From: Candidatus Parcubacteria bacterium
Lineage (GTDB): Bacteria; Patescibacteriota; Patescibacteriia; JAACEG01
NCBI GenBank assembly: GCA_023135505.1
Contig: JAGLTA010000028.1
Location: 1 to 7,633, forward strand
Length of the DNA stretch: 7,633 nucleotides
Reading direction: 5' to 3'
The notes under the pieces were generated by a model. That model saw only the letters and a program-made list of their open reading frames with translations. It was not told where the DNA came from and did not search any database. The position numbers and the translations under genes are program-made. Below, piece by piece: positions 1-4,361 of the stretch; position 1 is the stretch's first letter, and each line of letters begins with the position of its first letter.

Positions 1-801
1 CCACGAGGATTTTTTTTGATCGTCGGTTAATTTGAACGGCAGATTTGCGACAAACTTTTTAATTTCCGCTTCTTTAAAATTAATTATTTCAGCGCTGTTT
101 TTTTTCAGCCGATTTTTAGCTATTAAATTTTTCATCTGGATTAAAAACAGTTCGTCAAATTTCAATCTGCGGGCTGCTTGATTAAGCGCGTTTTTATCTT
201 GCGGAAAATGAATATTGGTTAAAGCAATGTTTAAAGGTATCAGCTTGGCTCTATTTTGAATTTCTATCGGCAGCCAATCTTTAATATCTTTAGTCGCGGG
301 CAGTGAAAGTTTAATCATAAATCTGATCTGTTTATTGGTAATTCCGGCTGTGAGATGATAGACAGGGGCCAGCCGCCCAGCGATAGTTGAATAATTTATT
401 TTTTCGTATTCAGGATTTTTCATTTGCGGATTGCTGTAATCCAAATCAATTTTTCCGGCAAGATAGATATTTTCTCCTGTTCTTATGCTTTTTATTATAT
501 ACGGCTGGTTAAACCAGACTGCGTTTATCGATCCGGTTTCGTCGCTGATTATCGCCTGCGTAATATTTTTTCTCTGCAAAGAGCTTCTTCTGTTTTCAAT
601 CAGATCAACTCGGCCTTTAATTGTCACAACATCGCCGCCGTTCAGATCCGCGATTTTTTTTATGCTGCTGAAATCGTCATACCTAAACGGATAATAAAAA
701 ATGAGATCTTCAACAATCTCAATTTTTAACTTTTTTAATTTAGCTGAAAGCTTCCGCGTGATAGGCGAAATTTCAGCCGCTGGAGATGTTAGATTTGGCA
801 T
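1..801 (-). CDS. recG: ATP-dependent DNA helicase RecG, N-terminal part (cut by the window edge)
   Basis: RecG is a monomeric superfamily 2 helicase that reverses stalled replication forks and branch-migrates Holliday junctions in the cytoplasm. The reading frame is open without a stop for 267 codons from the ATG at 801 to base 1, so only the N-terminal wedge (OB-fold) region and the lead-in to the first helicase domain are present. Residues seen are typical of the family: an early helix with EDLIFYYPFRYDD (about 30-42), an OB-type stretch with VVTIKGRV and AVWFNQPYI (about 54-102), RLAPVYHLTAGI (about 137-148), KFDELFLIQM (about 226-235) and, at the very edge, LPFKLTDDQ, the usual entry to the motor domain (family knowledge). 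The Walker A motif lies outside the window. No Shine-Dalgarno sequence precedes the ATG. The gene follows the YjbQ-like gene by 53 bases on the same strand. G+C is visibly higher than in the neighbouring YjbQ-like gene. Confidence 0.93.
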   Translation of the reverse strand, partial: MPNLTSPAAEISPITRKLSAKLKKLKIEIVEDLIFYYPFRYDDFSSIKKIADLNGGDVVTIKGRVDLIENRRSSLQRKNITQAIISDETGSINAVWFNQPYIIKSIRTGENIYLAGKIDLDYSNPQMKNPEYEKINYSTIAGRLAPVYHLTAGITNKQIRFMIKLSLPATKDIKDWLPIEIQNRAKLIPLNIALTNIHFPQDKNALNQAARRLKFDELFLIQMKNLIAKNRLKKNSAEIINFKEAEIKKFVANLPFKLTDDQKKSSW

Positions 802-854
802 AGGGTTTAGAGGATGATTTTTTTAAATTGAGCAAGTAATTTTTTATGTCCGTT

Positions 855-1331
855 TTAATTTAATTTAAGAATTCTACAAAAGATTTTTTGATTAGGAATA
901 TGCTCATATACTGGACTATAGAAATATAAATCTTGATATTTTCCTATGTATAATTTTCCATCTTTTACAATTAGAGTCATTGATACACTTCCAATTAATT
1001 TACTTCTAACATGTTCATAAAAATTATGTCTAAATAGTGTGTCTGGTTCATCGTGTTTCATCCATTTCCTAGCAGGAGCTTTGTCTTTTAAGAAGTCTTT
1101 TAAATCATCTAAAAGACCATCTTCCCATCCTATTTGAATAAGAGATGAAACTTCATGAGAAACCCAACACACTAAATTTGCATCATTTAATTTTTGTTCC
1201 TTTATAAGTGATTCAAAAAGAGATTTTACAGAAGTAAATTCTTCTTCTAATTGTAAATTTAATTCTTTGTCGATAATCTCCATAGTAGTTAATGTTATAT
1301 GAGCATATATAAAGTTTGTTTCTAAGAGCAT
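855..1331 (-). CDS. YjbQ/UPF0047 family protein, divergent
   Basis: The 158-residue product matches the UPF0047 (YjbQ) fold pattern, a family of small, probably metal-binding cytoplasmic proteins; some members were reported to have weak thiamine-phosphate synthase activity, but the true role is unsettled. Seen here: an opening strand ITLTT (12-16), VSHEVSSLIQ (57-66) where the family usually has HTT/HTSA-type residues, WEDGLLDDLKDFL (69-81), KHDEPD (92-97), a helix with H107, LIGSVSMTLIV (112-122), and DGKLYIGKYQDLYF (124-137), the equivalent of the family's dGrL-LGtwQ-iyF. H59, H93 and H107 fall where family histidines are expected. The start at 1331 is preferred over the methionine at 1283 because residues 8-16 form the first family strand and because a TATAAT lies 25 bases before it. 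Neither start has a Shine-Dalgarno sequence. Base composition is low (17 G/C in 60 at 1081-1140), suggesting transfer or fast evolution. Confidence 0.75.
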   Translation of the reverse strand: MLLETNFIYAHITLTTMEIIDKELNLQLEEEFTSVKSLFESLIKEQKLNDANLVCWVSHEVSSLIQIGWEDGLLDDLKDFLKDKAPARKWMKHDEPDTLFRHNFYEHVRSKLIGSVSMTLIVKDGKLYIGKYQDLYFYSPVYEHIPNQKIFCRILKLN

Positions 1332-1356
1332 GAAAGATTATTTCATTTAACCGGTT

Positions 1357-1362
1357 ATTATA
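1357..1362 (-). promoter_or_regulatory. Probable -10 element (TATAAT) for the YjbQ-like gene
   Basis: A perfect TATAAT on the minus strand ends 25 bases before the ATG at 1331. The best -35 candidate is TTATCA with only 14 bases of spacing, so the -35 is weak. The spacer contains AAAACAAAAA, a string also found in the other promoters proposed in this window. A start of transcription about seven bases downstream would leave an untranslated leader of roughly 18 bases. Confidence 0.5.
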
Positions 1363-1467
1363 CTAACTTTTTGTTTTGATAATATGCTTAATTCGTATGT
1401 TATGCGGAATTATTAGAAATTTTTTTTAATGCCGAATTATCTGCGGTTTTTATTTAGCAAACACCAT

Positions 1468-2142
1468 TTACGGAGCAACAACCCCGGTGCAGCGCCAGTT
1501 AACCTCGGCGGTTTTTGTATCTTCCGAAACAACGCAGGCGGGATTGCAGCCGTCTTTTTCAAGCTCTGGCATTCTTTCCAAATCAATCCACCAAGTTTTA
1601 GTAGAGTTGTTGTATGTATGTGTATCAGTCAATATTCCAGTTTTTGCGCATTCATCATTTTCGCGGGCAATATCGTAAGCCTCCTGTTCGCTTAATTCAG
1701 AATTATTAGTTTCAACCTCAAAATCCTCTATCTGCTCAATTTTTCCATACCCTGATATTTTTTGAGTAATTTTAGGATTGCCCGCGTAAAAAACGCTTCC
1801 GTTGCCGCTGATATTAATATTTAATTCTTCTTCCGCGTTAATCTCTATTTTTCCAGAACCGCTAATTTCAGCAACAGCTCTTTTGCTTTGAATATTTTTT
1901 GCTAAATATTTGCCAGAACCGCTGATATCTATTTCTTGAGAGTCTGCTTTTTCCGACATATTAAAATCACCTGATCCAGACACTTTAGATTTTAATGTTT
2001 TAGCATCAATATCTAAATCAATTTTACCAGAACCGCTGATAGTGATATTCATATTTTCTGTTTTTATATCCTTTGCGGCGACAGTTCCAGACCCAGAAAT
2101 TTTAATATCGCTTATCTCTTTTAGTTTTATATAGTAATTCAC
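1468..2142 (-). CDS. DUF2807-like beta-repeat protein, C-terminal part (out of frame with its N-terminal part)
   Basis: This 224-residue frame carries the body of a surface-type beta-solenoid protein of the DUF2807 (putative auto-transporter adhesin, head GIN) kind. Seven rungs are visible, each with an SGSG-like turn: SGSG at 16, 36, 55, 74 and 94, SGNG at 112 and SGYG at 130, spaced 18-20 residues. A different C-terminal domain follows (about 150-224) with EAYDIARENDECAKTG, a TKTWWIDLE strand and GCNPACVV...NWRCTG. Its four cysteines (165, 199, 203, 218) would suit disulfides outside the membrane (inference). The only recognisable start is GTG at 2142, without a ribosome binding site, but this frame is open up to 2244 and its upstream codons (STLYISYKK, then PTKNVNYYIKL) read as family sequence. 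It is therefore the continuation of the gene starting at 2468, not an independent gene. The joined product would be about 333 residues. Confidence 0.8.
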   Translation of the reverse strand: MNYYIKLKEISDIKISGSGTVAAKDIKTENMNITISGSGKIDLDIDAKTLKSKVSGSGDFNMSEKADSQEIDISGSGKYLAKNIQSKRAVAEISGSGKIEINAEEELNINISGNGSVFYAGNPKITQKISGYGKIEQIEDFEVETNNSELSEQEAYDIARENDECAKTGILTDTHTYNNSTKTWWIDLERMPELEKDGCNPACVVSEDTKTAEVNWRCTGVVAP

Positions 2143-2152
2143 ATTTTTAGTC

Positions 2153-2187
2153 GGCTTTATCCATGAAGAAAGCCATAATGTTTTTTT
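2153..2187 (-). promoter_or_regulatory. Possible -1 frameshift signal: A7 heptamer plus hairpin
   Basis: Read on the minus strand, the first frame of the DUF2807 gene contains ATA AAA AAA CAT, so the heptamer A-AAA-AAA (2187-2181) is in the X-XXY-YYZ phase needed for a -1 slip. Six bases later a hairpin starts: GGCTTT (2174-2169) pairs with AAAGCC (2158-2153) across a 10-base loop. The zero-frame stop sits in the 3' arm. A slip here joins the two frames into about 333 residues. The arrangement could be accidental, because A-runs are common in this genome and the stem is short. Confidence 0.35.
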
Positions 2188-2468
2188 ATAACTGATATAT
2201 AGAGTGCTTGCAAAAGATGAGATACATAGGTAACATCCATAATATTATCTTCAGCCTCTATTTTCAGCGACTCTTCTCCAACTTGTTCAATAATCAAATT
2301 TCCCATACCAGCCAAAGAGATATTTTTAAAATCAGATATTTCTATATCTTTTGTTATTATATCGCCTGAACCGACAATCTGTTTAAATCCTAAATCAAAC
2401 CAATTAAAAATGCCGGCAAGAATTAAAAATCCAGCCAAAAATAAAATGACCACAATTAAATTTCTCAT
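2157..2468 (-). CDS. DUF2807-like protein, N-terminal part with membrane anchor
   Basis: This frame gives 103 residues: a hydrophobic N-terminal helix (about 4-23, uncleaved anchor or signal) followed by the classic start of the DUF2807 domain, VGSGDIITKDIEISDFKNISLAGMGNLIIEQ and then ESLKIEAEDNIMD. The family normally continues for several more rungs, but here the frame ends at TAA (2157-2159). The missing rungs lie in the -1 frame, in the frame ending at 1468. The switch must occur between 2244, where the -1 frame opens, and 2160. Interpretations are a one-base deletion, a consensus error, or -1 ribosomal frameshifting on the A7 run at 2181-2187. No Shine-Dalgarno sequence precedes the ATG. 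The gene follows the 67-residue membrane protein gene by 59 AT-rich bases and is probably co-transcribed with it. The mature protein should face outward from the cytoplasmic membrane (inference). Confidence 0.8.
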   Translation of the reverse strand: MRNLIVVILFLAGFLILAGIFNWFDLGFKQIVGSGDIITKDIEISDFKNISLAGMGNLIIEQVGEESLKIEAEDNIMDVTYVSHLLQALYISVIKKHYGFLHG

Positions 2469-2527
2469 AATATTGTTTATTTAATTAATTTAAAATTTTA
2501 ATTTATTTAGAGACCTGAATTATGCTT

Positions 2528-2731
2528 TTAAGATTGTTCGGGCGGCCGCGGATTATCTTCTTTTCCTCCGAAAATAAGAGTTGCTAATGAACCGCCGATA
2601 ATCCAAACTCCAAGCATAATAAGGGCGCCTATTTTAGCGTCATAAAGATTGGTCATCGCTCCGATCAAAAGAGCTATAAGACCGATGCCAAAGATTAGTC
2701 CGCCAATCGCCTTTCTTTTACTTTTTTGCAT
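2528..2731 (-). CDS. Small two-helix membrane protein, function unknown
   Basis: The 67-residue product has a basic start (MQKSKRK), a first glycine-rich hydrophobic segment (about 9-27), a short loop TNLYDAK, a second hydrophobic segment (about 33-55) and a polar tail GGKEDNPRPPEQS. By the positive-inside rule the N-terminus is probably cytoplasmic, giving a hairpin in the membrane (inference). I do not recognise a named family. It is upstream of the DUF2807-like gene on the same strand with a 59-base gap, so the two may be expressed together. The upstream sequence is almost pure A/T with no Shine-Dalgarno. Continuous hydrophobic coding pattern and G+C-rich third positions support a real gene. 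Confidence 0.65.
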   Translation of the reverse strand: MQKSKRKAIGGLIFGIGLIALLIGAMTNLYDAKIGALIMLGVWIIGGSLATLIFGGKEDNPRPPEQS

Positions 2732-2774
2732 ATTTTTATTAAATTAATAATTTATTTAATAATTTCGACATAAT

Positions 2775-2811
2775 CGTCACAGTCCCTATCGGAGACTGCG
2801 ACGGAGCGAAT
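2775..2811. repeat. Intergenic palindromic repeat, copy 1 (hairpin downstream of tRNA-Arg)
   Basis: Bases 2775-2784 and 2794-2803 form a 10-bp stem around a 9-base loop. On the minus strand, the direction of tRNA-Arg transcription, the one odd pair is G-U; on the plus strand it is an A-C mismatch, so the structure favours minus-strand RNA. No T-run follows, so it is not a standard intrinsic terminator, although it could act as a 3' processing or termination aid. The series GTCCC, TCGGA, GACTG, GACGG, GCGAAT occurs in the same order in the repeat at 3626-3677, so I treat both as copies of one repeat family. Confidence 0.5.
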
Positions 2812-2845
2812 TATATCAGTCAGCGAATTATTTATTTATTCTTAC

Positions 2846-2920
2846 TGGTGCGCCCGGCAGGAATCGAACCTGCATCACAAGATCCGCAATCTTGCGTTCT
2901 ATCCGTTGAACTACGGGTGC
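2846..2920 (-). tRNA. tRNA-Arg(GCG)
   Basis: The minus strand folds into a complete cloverleaf of 75 bases including an encoded CCA. The D stem is GTTC/GAAC, the anticodon stem CAAGA/TCTTG with loop TTGCGGA, the variable loop TGAT, and the T stem GCAGG/CCTGC with loop TTCGATT. Loop positions 34-36 read GCG, which decodes CGC and CGU as arginine. Most bacteria use ACG (edited to inosine) for these codons, so the G34 form is unusual. The acceptor stem GCACCCG/CGGGCGC has one A-C mismatch at position 3-70. The gene lies 73 bases downstream of the two-helix protein gene on the same strand. I see no strong promoter of its own, so read-through from that gene is possible. Confidence 0.93.
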
Positions 2921-2993
2921 TAATTACTCTTTTTAGTTTCACTTAAAACAGACTTTTGACTTTGCAGACTTTATAAACTTTCAATTTTTTGCT

Positions 2994-3494
2994 TTATAAC
3001 TTTAACAGCCTGCCAAGCGCTTCCGCTGTTGATTCCCCCTCTTTTTCAAGATCTTCATCTAAATATTCCAGTAAAATATCCCTTAAATCAAGTGGGGATT
3101 GGCCGGTAATCGGAACGACTAAGTGCGTTCGCAGCATATTTTTGAATTCAAAATATATTTTTTTAACTTCCGGCGGATTATAAACAATCCAAAATTTGTT
3201 TAAATTTTTATTATAATCGTAAAAAACGCCGTTAAGCATAATTCCATTTTCAGCAATACTAAATTTTATTTCCATCGGTTTTTTTCTGCGCGATTCAATT
3301 ATGATTAAAGCAAGCATCACTAAAATAATGATAAATAAAAAATTATTTGTTTTAAAGTTATAAAAAATCAGCGATATAAAAATTATAGAAAATACGATAT
3401 ACCATTCGCGGCTGCGCTCATATTTTACATATTCAGGGAATGTCCAGCTTTTGATAATTTTACCGCGTATGTTTTTAATTTTTTCTTTAGCCAT
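2994..3494 (-). CDS. Uncharacterised two-helix membrane protein (DUF5673-like)
   Basis: The 166-residue product begins with a basic segment, then SWTFPEYVKYERSREWY (16-32), two adjacent transmembrane helices (about 31-46 and 51-66), a basic stop RRKK, and a soluble C-terminal domain with ENGIMLNGVFYDYN (82-95), LNKFWIVYNPPEVKKIYFEF (98-117), strands around RTHLVVPI, DLRDILLEYLDEDLEKE (136-152) and a final amphipathic helix. This layout, with a small beta domain after a helical hairpin, is common in parcubacterial hypothetical proteins and resembles DUF5673 or PH-like membrane proteins; the family assignment is from memory and tentative. The N-terminus and soluble domain are probably both cytoplasmic (inference). 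The gene has a perfect consensus promoter at 3568-3596 and a leader of about 65 bases without a Shine-Dalgarno sequence. Confidence 0.8.
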   Translation of the reverse strand: MAKEKIKNIRGKIIKSWTFPEYVKYERSREWYIVFSIIFISLIFYNFKTNNFLFIIILVMLALIIIESRRKKPMEIKFSIAENGIMLNGVFYDYNKNLNKFWIVYNPPEVKKIYFEFKNMLRTHLVVPITGQSPLDLRDILLEYLDEDLEKEGESTAEALGRLLKL

Positions 3495-3497
3495 AAA

Positions 3498-3525
3498 TTG
3501 ACAAAAACAAAAATTATTCTATTAT
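3498..3525 (+). promoter_or_regulatory. Candidate plus-strand promoter TTGACA-16-TATTAT
   Basis: TTGACA (3498-3503) and TATTAT (3520-3525) are 16 bases apart. The spacer starts AAAACAAAAA and is nearly identical to that of the atp promoter at 6584-6612. It would fire rightward toward tRNA-Ser(TGA), about 190 bases away, and through the opposing promoter at 3568-3596. A nearer but weaker option for the tRNA is TACAAT at 3703-3708, eight bases before the tRNA, which has no clear -35. Confidence 0.4.
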
Positions 3526-3567
3526 TACTAATAATAATAATCTTTAATATTTTTTAAGATTTATTTT

Positions 3568-3596
3568 ATTATAGATTATCGTCGTTTTATTGTCAA
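3568..3596 (-). promoter_or_regulatory. Perfect consensus sigma-70 promoter for the gene at 2994-3494
   Basis: On the minus strand TTGACA (3596-3591) and TATAAT (3573-3568) are separated by exactly 17 bases. Both hexamers are full consensus. Transcription should start near 3561, giving a leader of about 65 bases to the ATG at 3494. It faces the candidate plus-strand promoter at 3498-3525, so transcripts could interfere. Confidence 0.75.
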
Positions 3597-3625
3597 AGAT
3601 ATTAATACAAAGATATGGATTTTGG

Positions 3626-3677
3626 GGCGCCATGTCGGATTTGTCCCGTCGGATGACTGGGATGACGGGGCGAATCC
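3626..3677. repeat. Intergenic palindromic repeat, copy 2
   Basis: This 52-base G+C-rich block stands out in AT-rich surroundings. It contains GTCGGATGAC (3648-3657) and ends with GGGCGAATCC (3668-3677), both also present in the copy at 4231-4256. Two alternative folds exist: GTCCCGTC (3643-3650) with GACGGGGC (3664-3671), 8 bp with one wobble, or a local hairpin with GGAT at its apex flanked by GTC/GAC and TCCC/GGGA. It lies 39 bases before tRNA-Ser(TGA), where a -35 element would otherwise be close. Confidence 0.55.
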
Positions 3678-3716
3678 ATGCAGAGGCAAATTTATTTTTG
3701 CGTACAATTAAATATT

Positions 3717-3803
3717 GGAGAGATGCCAGAGCGGTCGAATGGGGCAGTCTTGAAAACTGCTGAGTCTTCACGGGCTCCTAGGGTTCGAATCCCTATCTCT
3801 CCG
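3717..3803 (+). tRNA. tRNA-Ser(TGA)
   Basis: An 87-base class II cloverleaf reading UCN serine codons. The acceptor stem is GGAGAGA/TCTCTCC, the anticodon stem GCAGT/ACTGC with loop CTTGAAA (anticodon TGA), followed by a long variable arm and a T arm with the loop TTCGAAT. The discriminator is G (3803). CCA is not encoded; the next bases are CATG, whose ATG is the start of the GIY-YIG gene. TACAAT at 3703-3708 is a possible -10. Confidence 0.95.
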
Positions 3804-3804
3804 C

Positions 3805-4065
3805 ATGTACTATATTTATATTTTATTATTAAATAATAACCAATTATACACTGGGTTTACGAGCAATTTAAAACGCAGAATTATTGAGCACAAATCAGGT
3901 AAAGTCAAATCAACAAATAGGCGGCTGCCGATTAAATTAGTTCATTATGAAGCGTATTTATTAAAAAAGGATGCCGAAAGAAGAGAAAAATATTTAAAAA
4001 CGACAGAAGGGAAATATTTTTTAAAACAACAAATGAAAGAATTGTTTATTAAGTTAGGAAAATAA
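3805..4065 (+). CDS. GIY-YIG nuclease family protein (UPF0213/YhbQ-like)
   Basis: The 86-residue product is a stand-alone GIY-YIG domain, a small fold that cuts DNA with one metal ion. The first strand YYIYIL (2-7) supplies the GIY-type tyrosine, QLYTGFT (13-19) the YIG-type tyrosine Y15, NLKRRIIEH (21-29) the helix with the conserved arginine, HYEAY (47-51) the conserved glutamate position, and DAERREKYLKTTEGKYFLK (56-74) the terminal helices usual in this subfamily. Length is normal for single-domain members, whose cellular role is mostly unknown. The start codon is one base after the end of tRNA-Ser(TGA) and the stop is five bases before tRNA-Ser(GCT). The gene therefore sits in a tRNA-gene-tRNA cassette with no room for its own promoter or ribosome binding site. 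After tRNA 3' cutting the message would be essentially leaderless (inference). Confidence 0.9.
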   Translation: MYYIYILLLNNNQLYTGFTSNLKRRIIEHKSGKVKSTNRRLPIKLVHYEAYLLKKDAERREKYLKTTEGKYFLKQQMKELFIKLGK

Positions 4066-4070
4066 AAAAC

Positions 4071-4157
4071 GGAGAGGTGCCTGAGTGGTTGAAAGGGGCA
4101 CCCTGCTAAGGTGTTAGTTGCGCAAGCGGCTCGAGGGTTCGAATCCCTCCCTCTCCG
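4071..4157 (+). tRNA. tRNA-Ser(GCT)
   Basis: An 87-base class II tRNA reading AGC/AGU. The acceptor is GGAGAGG/CCTCTCC, the anticodon stem GCACC/GGTGT with loop CTGCTAA (anticodon GCT at 4105-4107), the variable arm AGTTGC-GCAA-GCGGCT (4116-4131), and the T arm GAGGG-TTCGAAT-CCCTC. The discriminator is G at 4157 and CCA is not encoded. It is five bases after the GIY-YIG gene and probably shares its transcript with tRNA-Ser(TGA). Its 3' half from T4107 onward is duplicated at 4177-4270. Confidence 0.95.
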
Positions 4158-4176
4158 CATTTAATAAATTTAATAT

Positions 4177-4270
4177 TAAGGTGTTAGCTGGGCAACTGGC
4201 TCGAGGGTTCGCCACGGCATCCGCCGTGGCGCCCTGTCGGATGACAGGGCGAATCCCTCCCTCTCCGCAT
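4177..4270 (+). pseudogene. Partial tRNA-Ser(GCT) copy (3' half) interrupted in the T-loop
   Basis: Bases 4177-4210 and 4251-4270 repeat the tRNA-Ser(GCT) 3' half starting at the last anticodon base. There is no 5' half, so it cannot make a tRNA. Its variable arm AGCTGG-GCAA-CTGGCT (4186-4201) differs from the intact gene at four positions yet still pairs, including one C-G to G-C swap. It therefore descends from a once functional, somewhat different tRNA-Ser. This is what a displaced or imported att half looks like after integration at a tRNA anticodon loop; simple tandem duplication is the alternative. The T-loop is split between TTC and GAAT by a 40-base double hairpin. Confidence 0.8.
4211..4250. 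repeat. Double perfect hairpin (REPIN-like), copy 3 of the palindromic family
   Basis: Two perfect 20-base hairpins abut: GCCACGGC-ATCC-GCCGTGGC (4211-4230) and GCCCTGTC-GGAT-GACAGGGC (4231-4250). Each has an 8-bp stem and a 4-base loop. The second is an inverted relative of the first: read on the other strand it has the same plan, GCC ends, a CATCCG centre and GGC ends, with different but still paired arm bases. The apexes CATCCG (4218-4223) and CGGATG (4238-4243) are complementary. The pair sits precisely inside the T-loop of the tRNA copy. Confidence 0.8.
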
Positions 4271-4346
4271 TCATTTTGTAAAAAGGAATTATTACGGAAG
4301 ACGAATTTAGCGCTAAAAAAAATCAATTTTTTGTTTATAAATAATT

Positions 4347-4352
4347 TATAAT
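4347..4352 (+). promoter_or_regulatory. Probable -10 element (TATAAT) for the repeat membrane protein gene
   Basis: A perfect TATAAT ends nine bases before the ATG at 4362, so transcription would begin within a few bases of the start codon, giving a leaderless or near-leaderless message. No convincing -35 hexamer lies 16-18 bases upstream. Confidence 0.45.
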
Positions 4353-4361
4353 AACAATACT

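Noticed and set aside
424..729. 101-codon plus-strand frame
   Set aside because: It is the shadow of the recG coding strand, which has clear family motifs.
2775..2803. Intrinsic terminator for tRNA-Arg
   Set aside because: The 10-bp stem is good on the minus strand, but no T-run follows; kept as a repeat or hairpin only.
3544..3771. 75-codon minus-strand frame across the strand-switch region
   Set aside because: It overlaps tRNA-Ser(TGA) and the palindromic repeat; the peptide is just their antisense translation.
4211..4250. Intrinsic transcription terminator for the tRNA cassette
   Set aside because: Stems are strong but are followed by tRNA-like sequence and not a T-run; the inverted-pair design and second family copies fit a repeat element better.
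4071..4270. CRISPR array or tandem repeat array
   Set aside because: There are only two copies, they match a tRNA 3' half, and there are no regular spacers.
3945..4351. Open frames on both strands over tRNA-Ser(GCT) and its copy, including an RDSNPR-type peptide
   Set aside because: These are typical false frames over serine tRNA genes; the tRNA and hairpins explain the sequence.
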